Of a stretch of 64,000 bases of DNA, positions 8,619 to 19,557 are shown piece by piece. Position 1 is the stretch's first letter. Every line of letters begins with the position of its first letter. Source of the stretch: Mycobacterium sp. 1164985.4. Lineage in GTDB: Bacteria; Actinomycetota; Actinomycetes; Mycobacteriales; Mycobacteriaceae. The position numbers and the translations under genes were made by a program. The stretch is taken from positions 186,001 through 250,000 of the forward strand of contig NZ_LZMD01000085.1 in the NCBI RefSeq assembly GCF_001668575.1. Reading direction: 5' to 3'. The notes beneath the pieces are model-generated. The model worked only from the letters and a program-made list of their open reading frames with translations. It was not told the origin of the DNA and ran no database searches.

Positions 8619-9956
8619 TCAGGTCGACGTGACCCCGGGAATGCGGCCTTCGCGAAACGCTTCGACGAAATGACGGTGGTCGTCACGTACGACGGCGGCG
8701 TAGTCCAGCCCGAATCCAACGATGTCGTCGATGAACTCATCCACATGCTTGCCGATGACCGCGACGATCGCCTCCTCGGTCTGGAAATCGACCAGTGACT
8801 GGTCACTGTCGGAGTCGCCGACGCAGTGCACTTTTGCCACCGCCCGTCCGAGCTGCTCCATGACCTCGGTGAGCTCGTCCGGCTCGGTCAACTCGTCCCA
8901 CGCCAAATCGGAGTCATAGGGCGAGATCTCACTGACCACGAAACCGACGCCGTCGATGTCCGTGTAGCCGAGCAACGGGTCGGCGTGCGCCTGCAGTGCG
9001 CGTTGAGACACCGCCGTGCGATGCCCGTGATGCTTGAAGTACTCGTGCACTGCGGGGTCGTCGATCACATGGCTGGGCGCGGCCACGTTGCCCTGTTTCA
9101 TCGACAGGAGCACGTCGTTGTCGAGCGCCTGATTGAACCCTTCGATCAACAGCGTGTACGCCGGCAGTCCCGCACTTCCGATGCCCATGCCGGATTTCCC
9201 GACGACATCCTTGATGTCGTAGGCGATGCCGCGGAAGCGCTTGGTCCGCGGGATCGTCTGCAGGTATCTGTCGAACGCTTCGTGGACCTTGGCGCGTTCG
9301 TCGTCATCGAGCCGACGTACGCCGGTCTGGTCGCGGAACCTTCGATCCCAATCGTCGATGTGGGTCATGCGCTCCAACATCTGCGAGCGCGTCGACAGTC
9401 GCGCGGACTGCAGCGCCGACAGCACCGCACCGCGGGCGGTCTCGAGATTCAGCGAGAAGCTCGCATCGTCGTCAACCTCGGTGAAGTGCCGTACCTGGTC
9501 GACATAGGCGCGCAGGAACGCCGCAATCAATTTCCTGATCTCGTTGTCGGACAGTGCCTTCTGCCAGCACATCAACGCCACGCTCGCGGCGAACCGCTTG
9601 AGGTCCCAGGTGAAATGGCCGACGTAAGCCTCGTCGAAATCGTTCACGTCGAAGATGAGGACCCCCGCGCCGTCCATGTAGGTACCGAAGTTCTCGGCGT
9701 GCAGGTCGCCCTGGATCCACACCCGGCTCGTGCGTTCGTCGGCCCACCGGTCCTTGTCCTTGACGACGTCGGCGTAGAACAGACACGCGCTGCCTCGGAA
9801 GAAGGCGAAGGGCTCGGCGGCCATCTTGCGGAACTTGGTCCGGAACGCGTCCGGATCGCTCTTCATCAGATCGGAGAACGCCTCGACCAGGCACCTCACG
9901 ATCTCCGCTTCCCGTTCGTCCTGCATGTCGGCGGTGTACCCGCATCGAGATGTCAC
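8619..9956 (-). CDS. DUF2252 family protein
   Basis: A 445-residue cytoplasmic protein of the DUF2252 family. The diagnostic kinase-like motifs are WIQGDLHAENFG and, about 20 residues on, FDVNDFDEAYVGHFTWDLKR; they resemble the catalytic HGDxxxxN and metal-binding DxD motifs of aminoglycoside-phosphotransferase-like kinases. This suggests, but does not prove, a small-molecule kinase. A shorter start at MQDEREAE (9926) is equally plausible, since the first ten residues (MTSRCGYTAD) look poorly conserved. It is not part of the M. tuberculosis cluster as I recall it, so it is likely an accessory insertion between lpqB and comF. Confidence 0.8.
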   Translation of the reverse strand: MTSRCGYTADMQDEREAEIVRCLVEAFSDLMKSDPDAFRTKFRKMAAEPFAFFRGSACLFYADVVKDKDRWADERTSRVWIQGDLHAENFGTYMDGAGVLIFDVNDFDEAYVGHFTWDLKRFAASVALMCWQKALSDNEIRKLIAAFLRAYVDQVRHFTEVDDDASFSLNLETARGAVLSALQSARLSTRSQMLERMTHIDDWDRRFRDQTGVRRLDDDERAKVHEAFDRYLQTIPRTKRFRGIAYDIKDVVGKSGMGIGSAGLPAYTLLIEGFNQALDNDVLLSMKQGNVAAPSHVIDDPAVHEYFKHHGHRTAVSQRALQAHADPLLGYTDIDGVGFVVSEISPYDSDLAWDELTEPDELTEVMEQLGRAVAKVHCVGDSDSDQSLVDFQTEEAIVAVIGKHVDEFIDDIVGFGLDYAAVVRDDHRHFVEAFREGRIPGVTST

Positions 9957-9978
9957 CGATCATCGCCACACTGAGCGC

Positions 9979-10608
9979 ATGCTCGACCTCGTGCTTCCGC
10001 TGCAGTGTGGCGGTTGCGGTGCACCATCGACGCGGTGGTGCGCGGCGTGCGCCTCGGCGCTGACGGTCAGGGCCGAGGACCCGCACCTCGTCTCGCCCCG
10101 CCTGGACCCCGGCGTGCCGGTGTTCTCGCTCGGCCGATACGCCGGGCCGCGGCGGGCCGCCGTCATCGCACTCAAAGAACACGGCCGCACCGACCTGATC
10201 CGGCCGCTGGCCGACGCGGTCGGGACCGGTGTGGCGCATCTGCTCACGTGGGGCTTGGTCGGTGCCCCGCTGACCCTGGTGCCCGCGCCGACCCGCCGGT
10301 CATCGGCCCGGCGGCGCGGCGGTGACCCGGTGACGCGAATGGCCCGCGCAGCGGTCGCCGATCTGCCGGGCGTGACCGTCGTTCCCGCGCTGCGCACGCG
10401 CGCGTTCGCCTCGGATTCGGTCGGGCTGTCCACCGGGGACCGGCAGCGCAACATCGCCGGCCGGGTCAAGGTCGTGCGCGCCGTGGCGGGCGAGGTGCTC
10501 ATCGTCGACGACATCGTGACCACCGGCGCGACGGCCGCCGAATCCGTTCGCGTGCTGCGCACCCTTGGGGCTCGCGTGGCGGCCGTGCTGGTTGTGGCAA
10601 ACGCGTGA
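9979..10608 (+). CDS. ComF family phosphoribosyltransferase-like protein
   Basis: A 209-residue protein corresponding to Rv3242c by position. The N-terminus is a four-Cys zinc ribbon (C10, C13, C21, C24: LQCGGCG and WCAAC). The C-terminal type I phosphoribosyltransferase domain has the PRPP-binding loop VLIVDDIVTTGATA at about residues 173-186 and the basic stretch PAPTRRSSARRRGGDP. ComF proteins are linked to DNA uptake in competent bacteria; the role in mycobacteria is not settled. Start at MLDLVLPL because the zinc ribbon begins there. It diverges from the DUF2252 gene with 22 bp between starts. Confidence 0.85.
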   Translation: MLDLVLPLQCGGCGAPSTRWCAACASALTVRAEDPHLVSPRLDPGVPVFSLGRYAGPRRAAVIALKEHGRTDLIRPLADAVGTGVAHLLTWGLVGAPLTLVPAPTRRSSARRRGGDPVTRMARAAVADLPGVTVVPALRTRAFASDSVGLSTGDRQRNIAGRVKVVRAVAGEVLIVDDIVTTGATAAESVRVLRTLGARVAAVLVVANA

Positions 10609-10896
10609 GGGCCGCCGCGACCGGCCGTATATCAGACGGAGGTGAAGAACTGGAAACAGGTACCGAGATTCACTGGCACTACCGGGTGAACGCGGCTACC
10701 GTCGGCAGCAACACCCGTGAATGACTCACGGCCGGCGCTCAAGATCGAAGCGCCAGCATCGCCGACGCGGTAGGAGGTGAGTAGACGACACCTTGCACCG
10801 GCGAGCGGCGAGACATGCGAAGCCCCGTCGGTGCGGATTCCACGACAACCCGGGCACGCTGATGCGTGCGGACGCCGAAGAAACGAGTTGCCAAGC
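10609..10896. other. Intergenic region upstream of hpf
   Basis: This 288-bp stretch separates comF from hpf. The hpf frame stays open leftward to 10777, but the extra 40 residues are Arg/Gly/Pro-rich with no family resemblance. A Shine-Dalgarno-like GGAGGTGAG at 10772-10780 is followed by a 15-codon frame beginning ATG at about 10813 and ending before the hpf start; it could be a leader peptide but nothing else supports it. I could not place a convincing promoter. Confidence 0.3.
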
Positions 10897-11553
10897 ATGT
10901 CAAGCCAATCCCTGGACTCCAGCACGATGGTGATCGAGGACGAAACGCCCGAACCTCGACCGCACGCCGAGGTCGCGGTCACCGGCCGAAACGTCGAGAT
11001 CCCCGACCACTTCCGCAAGTACGTCGCAGAGAAACTGTCACGCCTGGAACGATTCGACCGCACGATCTATCTGTTCGACGTCGAGCTCGATCACGAGCGC
11101 AACCGACGTCAACGCAAGAACTGTCAACACGTGGAGATCACCGCTCGCGGCCGCGGCCCTGTGGTCCGCGCCGAAGCCTGCGCCGACAGCTTCTACGGCG
11201 CCATGGAGTCGGCGGTGGACAAGCTCGCCGAGCGACTGCGCCGCGCGCGCGACCGCCGCAAGATCCACTACGGCGACAAGACCCCGGTGTCGGTGGCCAA
11301 GGCCACCGCGGTCACCCCGCAACCCGAGCCCGCACCGGCCGAACACGACGGCGCGGCGCTCGAGGAACACGAACCCGGCCGCATCGTGCGGGTCAAGGAA
11401 CACCCGGCCACCCCGATGACCGTCGACGACGCGCTGTCGCAGATGGAACTGGTCGGCCACGACTTCTTCCTGTTTCACGACAAGGAGACCGACCGGCCGT
11501 CCGTCGTCTACCGCAGGCACGCCTACGACTACGGCCTGATTCGGCTCGCCTGA
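10897..11553 (+). CDS. hpf: Long-form ribosome hibernation promoting factor (HPF)
   Basis: A 218-residue protein, Rv3241c in M. tuberculosis order. The N-terminal S30AE/RaiA domain (about 20-115: VTGRNVEIPDHFRKYVAEKLSRLERF ... ADSFYGAMESAVDKLAERLRRARDRRKIHYGDK) binds the 30S decoding centre. A Pro/Ala/Glu linker follows, and the C-terminal dimerisation domain (about 155-218: VRVKEHP, MTVDDALSQMELVGHDFFLFHDKET, YGLIRLA) makes the long form able to pair two ribosomes into 100S particles. Start at MSSQSLDS chosen for length agreement with relatives. Its last seven codons lie inside a 27-bp tandem repeat. Confidence 0.9.
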   Translation: MSSQSLDSSTMVIEDETPEPRPHAEVAVTGRNVEIPDHFRKYVAEKLSRLERFDRTIYLFDVELDHERNRRQRKNCQHVEITARGRGPVVRAEACADSFYGAMESAVDKLAERLRRARDRRKIHYGDKTPVSVAKATAVTPQPEPAPAEHDGAALEEHEPGRIVRVKEHPATPMTVDDALSQMELVGHDFFLFHDKETDRPSVVYRRHAYDYGLIRLA

Positions 11554-11612
11554 GCCGGTGGCCTGATCCGGCTCGCCTGAGCCGGTGGCCTGATTCGGCT
11601 CGCCTGAGCCGG
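11533..11612 (+). repeat. Three tandem 27-bp units, each a hairpin, on the hpf stop codon
   Basis: Units start at 11533, 11560 and 11587 and differ at single positions; the third lacks its last base. Each contains CGGCTC-GCCT-GAGCCG, a perfect 6-bp stem with a 4-nt loop, extended to 7 bp in the middle copy. The hpf stop TGA is in the first loop and stem. Because the unit is 27 nt, every copy repeats the terminal codons GLIRLA plus a stop in the same frame. No T-tract follows, so this is not a standard terminator; it may act as an mRNA 3'-end stabiliser between hpf and secA1. Confidence 0.85.
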
Positions 11613-11676
11613 ACCGGGGCCGCGATCTTGCCTGGCCGGACGTAGCTTGGCCGGGTCGGGGCGCATGTCACCTACC

Positions 11677-11705
11677 ATGGGTTCAGCTCAAGACTTCCAA
11701 CCCAT
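11677..11705 (+). promoter_or_regulatory. Inverted repeat just upstream of the secA1 ribosome-binding region
   Basis: ATGGGTT (11677-11683) and AACCCAT (11699-11705) form a perfect 7-bp stem with a 15-nt loop. The right arm touches the purine-rich AGGGGAA that sits about 8 nt before the secA1 GTG. If transcribed it could hide the ribosome-binding site, which would fit SecA autoregulation, or it could be a protein operator. No experimental support is known to me. Confidence 0.3.
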
Positions 11706-11717
11706 AGGGGAACTAGC

Positions 11718-14536
<2,819 letters not shown>

Positions 14537-14540
<4 letters not shown>

Positions 14541-15028
14541 GGCTCGACGAGGGCGGCGATGCGACCCAGCGTGGCCCGCATCCCGTCCTCGGCCTGCTTG
14601 GGCGTCGCGCCCATCTTGAGCATGAGGCGCTGCCGGTCCTCGGAGACGTCCCAGGTTTCGCGCACCAGCGTGCCGTCCTGTGCCGGTTCGAGTTCGTAGC
14701 GCCAGATGCGCCCGCCGATCAGTCCGAGCGGGCCCATCGTCGTCTTCCAGGCGATGCGGCGGTCGGGTTCGAACTCGACGACGGTGTTGGTGGTCCGGTA
14801 CGGCAGAAATAGCGACTCGGGCCGGCCCCGCATCGCCATACCGAATTTCGTTCCGGCGGAAAGCGGTTGGGACTTCCCCGCGGGGGCGTGACCGACGGTG
14901 CCAGACCCGTCGAAGGCCGCATGGCGCCCGGCGTCGGCGAGCAACGCGAAGATCGCAGCCGCGGGCGCCCTGATGACGCGCTCCACGCTGATCGAGTTTC
15001 CCTGCACGCCGAGCAGGCTAACGCTCAA
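14537..15028 (-). CDS. SRPBCC (START/Bet v1-like) family protein
   Basis: A 163-residue protein with the SRPBCC ligand-pocket pattern: ISVERVIRAPAAAIFALLAD at the N-terminus, a run of beta-strands (WKTTMGPLGLIGGRIWRYELEP, DGTLVRETWDVS) and a long C-terminal helix (EDGMRATLGRIAALVEP). This fold binds lipids, polyketides or other hydrophobic ligands; no catalytic residue can be assigned. Its stop overlaps the secA1 stop by 4 bp, and its start overlaps the Rv3235-family gene stop by 4 bp, so those two minus-strand genes form an operon. The function is unknown. Confidence 0.75.
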
Positions 15029-15582
15029 CCGATCTGCAGCGCGACCACCCGCCAGCGCTGACCGTCGAACGCGATCCGCGCCGCGATCGCGCAGATGCGC
15101 TGTCCGCGACCGTATGTGCCGAAAACCTCGGCGGCCGCACCGTCGTCTACCACACGCAACCGGACGCGGCGCAGCGTGGCCACCGTGGCGTGCCGGTGCC
15201 GGGTCATCGCGAGCACAGCCTCGATGAGCGCCGGTGCCAGCAGCGGACGCAACTGTGCCAGCGGACGGCGCCGGTCGATCACCTCGAGCACCCGGCGCAA
15301 TGCCAAGTCGGCGAACACGACCGCGCCGCGCGAGGGGGCGGGTTCGGGCGGCATCGGTGCCGCACGTCGCAGGTGCGTTGTTCGCATACCCGCGCCCGCT
15401 CCGCCGGATGGGCGGCGGTGCAGGCTTTCTGGCGATGGCGGTGCGCAGGCACCCACACTGATCGGCGGCGGTTCGCAGTCGATGACCGGCGCCACCAACG
15501 GCATTCGTCGCTCGTCATCGGGAAGGGGCGCGGCCCGCCCGGCAGGTGTGCGGAATGGTGTCACAGCACGATCTCCAGTCAA
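15025..15582 (-). CDS. Rv3235 family protein of unknown function
   Basis: A 185-residue protein whose C-terminal about 95 residues (VFADLALRRVLEVIDRRRPLAQLRPLLAPALIEAVLAMTRHRH, then VRLRVVDDGAAAEVFGTYGRGQRICAIAARI with RWRVVALQIG at the end) fit the Rv3235 family, found next to secA in many actinobacteria. The first about 85 residues are Pro/Arg-rich and probably disordered. The conserved neighbourhood with secA and hpf hints at a link to secretion or translation, but no activity is known. There is no signal peptide or transmembrane segment. Confidence 0.7.
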   Translation of the reverse strand: MTGDRAVTPFRTPAGRAAPLPDDERRMPLVAPVIDCEPPPISVGACAPPSPESLHRRPSGGAGAGMRTTHLRRAAPMPPEPAPSRGAVVFADLALRRVLEVIDRRRPLAQLRPLLAPALIEAVLAMTRHRHATVATLRRVRLRVVDDGAAAEVFGTYGRGQRICAIAARIAFDGQRWRVVALQIG

Positions 15583-15764
15583 TCGACGAGACAGGACCCG
15601 CCTGCTGGAGAGTGGCAGACCTCTTCATGATCGCACGGCTCGCAGGGGTTCACAGACACCGAGACGCACCCGTGATGCGCGTCTGCAGGGTTTGCCTATA
15701 GCGTGGCGGGGACTTCGGCACACGCGGTCGGACCGCGGCAGTACAGGGGAGGGACGACGTCGCG

Positions 15765-17174
15765 ATGGTCACCCGGTTGTCGACGGCAGACGCGTCGTTC
15801 TACCACCTGGAGAACACGTCGACGCCGATGTACGTCGGATCTCTGGCGATCCTCCGCAAACCGCGCAGCGGGCTGAGCTACGAAACCCTGCTCGCTACCG
15901 TCGAACAACGGTTGCCGCAGATTCCCCGTTACCGCCAGAAGGTGCGCGAGGTGACGTTGGGCCTGGCGCGTCCGGTGTGGGTGGACGACCCGGATTTCGA
16001 CATCACGTACCACATTCGGCGGTCGGCGCTGCCTTCACCGGGCAGCGACGCGCAGCTGCACGAGCTCATCGCCCGGCTGGGGTCGCGCCCGCTGGACCGG
16101 TCGCGCCCGCTGTGGGAGATGTATCTGATCGAAGGCCTGGCCAAGAACCGGATCGCGATCTACACGAAGTCCCACCAGGCGTTGGTGAACGGGATGACGG
16201 CGCTGGAGATCGGCCACGTCATCGCCGACCGCACCCAGAAGCCGCCTGAGTTCGGCGAGGACATCTGGATCCCGTTGCGCGAACCCAGCGATCGGCAACT
16301 GCTGCTCGGTGCGCTCGGCGAGTGGATCATGCGCCCGGCTGAGCAGTTCGGCGCCGTCCGCTCCGCCGTCGTCGACGTCGCGACCAACGCCGGCCAGCTG
16401 GTCAACATGGGGCGCCGGTTCGTCGACGTGGCCCGCACGGTCGCGCGGGGCACCGCGCCCAGCAGCCCGCTGAACACCACCGTCTCGCGCAACCGGCGGT
16501 TCACGGTCGCCAGCGGGCGCCTCGAGGACTTCCGCGCGGTGCGCGCCCGCTACAACTGCGACGTCAACGATGTGGTGCTGGCCGTGGTGGCCGGCGCGTT
16601 GCGCAACTGGCTGATGTCGCGCGGCGAACCGGTGACCTCGACGACGAGGGTGCGCGCGATGGCGCCCATGTCGGTGTATCCGGACGCCGAACTCGACGCC
16701 ACCGGCCCAGGCCAGGCAATCAGCGAGGTGACGCCGTTCCTCGTCGACCTCCCCGTCGGTGAGGGCAACCCCGTGGTGCGGCTTTCCCAGATCGCGCACG
16801 CCACCGAGTCGGCGTCCACCGCCGCGAGCCTGGTCGACGCGCGCACCATCGTCACCCTGTCGGGGTTCGCGCCGCCGACCCTGCACGCCATGGGTATTCG
16901 CGTCGCCACCACCTTCTCCGCGCGCCAGTTCAACCTGCTGATCACGAACGTGCCCGGAGCGCAGCACCAGATGTACGTCGCGGGCACCAAACTGCTCGAG
17001 ACCTACGCGGTGCCGCCGCTGCTGAGCAACCAGGTGTTGGCGATGGGAGTGACGTCCTACAACGGCATGGTCTACTTCGGCATCAACGCCGACCGCGACG
17101 CCATGAGCGACGTAGATGTTTTGCCCGATCTGCTGCGCGAGTCGCTGGAAGAACTGCTAGAAGCCGCGCAATGA
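15765..17174 (+). CDS. Wax ester synthase / diacylglycerol acyltransferase (WS/DGAT) family protein, Tgs3-like
   Basis: A 469-residue WS/DGAT family acyltransferase in the position of the M. tuberculosis tgs3 region (Rv3234c/Rv3233c), here as one intact gene. The N-terminal pattern STADASFYHLEN...PMYVGSLAIL and RPLWEMYLIEGL are typical. The active-site motif, usually HHxxxDG, reads H137-Q-A-L-V-N142-G143, so the second His and the Asp are replaced. C-terminal family motifs ITNVPGAQHQMYVAGTKL and YNGMVYFGINADRDAMSD are intact. Relatives make triacylglycerol or wax esters from acyl-CoA; whether this enzyme is active is open. Membrane-associated, no signal peptide. Confidence 0.85.
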   Translation: MVTRLSTADASFYHLENTSTPMYVGSLAILRKPRSGLSYETLLATVEQRLPQIPRYRQKVREVTLGLARPVWVDDPDFDITYHIRRSALPSPGSDAQLHELIARLGSRPLDRSRPLWEMYLIEGLAKNRIAIYTKSHQALVNGMTALEIGHVIADRTQKPPEFGEDIWIPLREPSDRQLLLGALGEWIMRPAEQFGAVRSAVVDVATNAGQLVNMGRRFVDVARTVARGTAPSSPLNTTVSRNRRFTVASGRLEDFRAVRARYNCDVNDVVLAVVAGALRNWLMSRGEPVTSTTRVRAMAPMSVYPDAELDATGPGQAISEVTPFLVDLPVGEGNPVVRLSQIAHATESASTAASLVDARTIVTLSGFAPPTLHAMGIRVATTFSARQFNLLITNVPGAQHQMYVAGTKLLETYAVPPLLSNQVLAMGVTSYNGMVYFGINADRDAMSDVDVLPDLLRESLEELLEAAQ

Positions 17175-17235
17175 CGTGATCGCTGCGTTTGCCGGATTGA
17201 CTCGCTCGCGGCCAGCAAGGTCGAATTGAGTCATC

Positions 17236-18990
17236 ATGACGACCAGCGCAGAGAACGAGACGACAGGAAGGACCCGGGCCGCGACGCGCCGGGCACTCCG
17301 ATCGCCCAATGAGGACGTGGTCCCTCACCCGGCGCTCGACCGTCCGCCCCTGGAGGACGCCGCCGCCCGGTCCCGCGGCGTGGACTGGATCGTCTTCGGG
17401 ATCACCGCGGTCATCGCCATCGGCTTTCTGACCTGGGGATTCATCAGCACCTCATCGCTGGCGTCAGCGTCGGACAGCGCGCTGACGTGGGTGATGAACA
17501 ACACCGGTTGGCTGTTCGTGCTGACGGCTTCAGGTTTCGTCGTCTTCGTCCTGTGGCTCGCGCTCGGTCGTTTCGGTGCGATCCCGTTGGGGCGCGACGA
17601 CGAGCAACCCGAGTTCCACGGGGTGTCCTGGGTCGCGATGATGTTCAGCGCGGGCATGGGCATCGGACTGATGTTCTTCGGGGTCGCCGAACCGCTGTCG
17701 CACTTCGCGACGCCGCCGCCCGGCACCGGTCCGGCCGGTAATCCCGAGGCCGTGCAGACCGCGATGGCCACCACGCTGTTCCACTGGTCGTTGCACCCGT
17801 GGGCGATCTATGCGGTCGTGGGCCTGGCGATCAGCTACGGCGTCTACCGCAAGGGCAGGCTGCAGTTGATCAGCGCGGCCTTCGAGCCACTGCTGGGCAA
17901 CCGCGCGAGAGGTCCCCTGGGCAAGGTCATCGACATGCTGGCGATCTTCGCCACGCTGTTCGGCTCGGCCGCCTCGCTCGGTCTCGGCGCGCTGCAGATC
18001 CGCAGCGGGCTGCAGATCGTCGGCGGCATAGGCGAGACGGGCAACACGATCCTCGTCGTCATCATCACGGTGCTCACGGTGGCGTTCGTGCTCTCGGCGG
18101 TGTCGGGGGTCGCGCGCGGCATCCAGTGGTTGTCCAACATCAACATGGTGCTGGCCCTCGTACTCGCTCTTTTCGTATTCGTCGTGGGCCCAACGGTTTT
18201 CATCCTCAACCTGCTGCCGACATCGCTGGGCAGCTACGTAGCCGACCTGGCGATGATGTCGGCGCGCACCGGCGCCGAGGGCTCCGACGTCAACGAGTGG
18301 CTGCAGACGTGGACGATCTTCTACTGGGCGTGGTGGGTGTCGTGGACGCCGTTCGTCGGGATGTTCATCGCGCGGATCTCACGCGGGCGCACCATCCGCC
18401 AGTTCGTCACCGGTGTGCTGCTGGTGCCGAGCCTGGTGTCGCTGGTGTGGTTCGCGGTGTTCGGGGGTTCGGCCATCCGCGAGCAGCAGGAGGGCGTGGA
18501 CCTCGCCGGTGAGGACAGCATCGAGGCTCAGCTGTTCGGCCTGCTCGACCAATATCCGATCGCCACGATCGCCAGCGTTTTGGTGATGGTGCTCGTCGCG
18601 ATCTTCTTCGTGTCCGGAGCCGACGCCGCATCGGTGGTGATGGGCTCCTTGTCCGAGCGCGGCACGATCAAACCCGGTCGAGGCACCGTAATCTTCTGGG
18701 GTGTGGCGACCGGTGCCGTCGCTGCGGTGATGCTGCTGGTCGGCGGGGAGGACGCGCTGAACGGTCTGCAGACCATCACGATCCTGGCGGCGTTGCCGTT
18801 CGTCGTCGTGATGGTCGGCCTGGCGGTGGGTCTGGTGAAGGATCTGCGCCGCGACCCGATGATGGTCCGACAGCAGTACGCCAGGGAAGCCGTCGACACC
18901 GCGGTCATCCACGGGGTGACCGAACACGGCGACGACTTCGTGATCTCGGTGGAGAAGGATCCGGCGAGCGAAAAGGCGGCCGACGACTAA
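17236..18990 (+). CDS. BCCT family betaine/choline/carnitine transporter
   Basis: A 584-residue secondary transporter with about twelve membrane segments and cytoplasmic charged tails. The unwound TM region has the glycine stretch FSAGMGIGLMFFGVAEP (about residues 137-153), the G-M-G-I-G form found in sodium-coupled betaine carriers such as BetP. The aromatic substrate box is WTIFYWAWWVSWTPFVGM at about residues 359-376. It likely imports compatible solutes such as glycine betaine during osmotic stress. An ATG start without clear Shine-Dalgarno lies 61 bp after the acyltransferase gene. In M. tuberculosis I recall ppk2 (Rv3232c) at this point, so this is a local gene replacement. Confidence 0.93.
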   Translation: MTTSAENETTGRTRAATRRALRSPNEDVVPHPALDRPPLEDAAARSRGVDWIVFGITAVIAIGFLTWGFISTSSLASASDSALTWVMNNTGWLFVLTASGFVVFVLWLALGRFGAIPLGRDDEQPEFHGVSWVAMMFSAGMGIGLMFFGVAEPLSHFATPPPGTGPAGNPEAVQTAMATTLFHWSLHPWAIYAVVGLAISYGVYRKGRLQLISAAFEPLLGNRARGPLGKVIDMLAIFATLFGSAASLGLGALQIRSGLQIVGGIGETGNTILVVIITVLTVAFVLSAVSGVARGIQWLSNINMVLALVLALFVFVVGPTVFILNLLPTSLGSYVADLAMMSARTGAEGSDVNEWLQTWTIFYWAWWVSWTPFVGMFIARISRGRTIRQFVTGVLLVPSLVSLVWFAVFGGSAIREQQEGVDLAGEDSIEAQLFGLLDQYPIATIASVLVMVLVAIFFVSGADAASVVMGSLSERGTIKPGRGTVIFWGVATGAVAAVMLLVGGEDALNGLQTITILAALPFVVVMVGLAVGLVKDLRRDPMMVRQQYAREAVDTAVIHGVTEHGDDFVISVEKDPASEKAADD

Positions 18991-18999
18991 TCTCGCCTG

Positions 19000-19497
19000 G
19001 TGCGCGTCTACATCCCCGCGACCCTGACCATGCTGCAGCAGCTCGTTGCCGACCGGGTGATGCACGCCCGCAGCGGCACGGCGTTCGCGGTGACGCATGC
19101 GCTGCGCGAGTCCTACGCCGAGGGCGACGACGAGGAGCTCGCCGAGGTCGCGCGCCAGGAGGCCGCGATGGCCTCGCTGCGCCTGCTCGCGGGAGAAGGA
19201 GTGGGTGACCTGCCGCCGCGGCGCGCGGTGGTGGAGGCCGAGGTCGACGACGCGACCGTCCGCCCCGATCTCGACGACGCCGTGGTGCGGCTGGCCGGCC
19301 CGATCTCGTTCGACGACGTCATCGCCGCCTACGTCGACAACGCCGAGGCCGAGTCCGCGGTGCTGCCCGCGATCGAAGCCGTCGACGAGGCCGATCTCGG
19401 CGACGAGGACGCGGAGTTCGTCGTCGGCGACGCCCAGGACCACGACCTGGCCTGGTATGCGCCGCAGGAGCTGCCGTTCCTGCTCGAATTGCTCTGA
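19000..19497 (+). CDS. DUF6912 family protein (Rv3231c-like)
   Basis: A 165-residue acidic cytoplasmic protein starting with GTG 9 bp after the transporter gene. MRVYIPATLTMLQQLVADRVMHARSGTAFAVT and the long Ala-rich helix EGDDEELAEVARQEAAMASLRLL are the recognisable family features. The second half is rich in Asp/Glu and Val and ends in YAPQELPFLLELL. No catalytic motif, signal peptide or membrane span is seen. Its conserved place next to the ferredoxin reductase/DesA3 pair agrees with Rv3231c. Function unknown. Confidence 0.75.
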   Translation: MRVYIPATLTMLQQLVADRVMHARSGTAFAVTHALRESYAEGDDEELAEVARQEAAMASLRLLAGEGVGDLPPRRAVVEAEVDDATVRPDLDDAVVRLAGPISFDDVIAAYVDNAEAESAVLPAIEAVDEADLGDEDAEFVVGDAQDHDLAWYAPQELPFLLELL

Positions 19498-19533
19498 GTG
19501 GCGGTCGGCCGGATATCCGGCTGGATACGGAAG

Positions 19534-19556
19534 CGTAGGTTACGGTACCGTAGGTT
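19534..19556 (+). promoter_or_regulatory. Probable operator/promoter box upstream of the ferredoxin reductase gene
   Basis: Two direct copies of CGTAGGTT (19534-19541 and 19549-19556) surround the perfect 12-bp palindrome TACGGTACCGTA (19541-19552). The box ends 1 nt before the ATG, and TACCGT at 19546-19551 is spaced 6 nt from the ATG, fitting a leaderless -10 element that a bound repressor would cover. Nearly the same box sits upstream of desA3, so one regulator probably controls both genes. Confidence 0.6.
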
Positions 19557-19557
19557 C

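Noticed and set aside
10777..10896. Longer hpf start at GTG 10777
   Set aside because: The extra 40 residues are Arg/Gly/Pro-rich and unlike any HPF N-terminus; the shorter start gives the usual length.
11533..11612. CRISPR or MIRU minisatellite interpretation of the hpf tandem repeat
   Set aside because: There are no spacers, and the 27-bp unit has no resemblance to the 53-bp or larger MIRU units I know.
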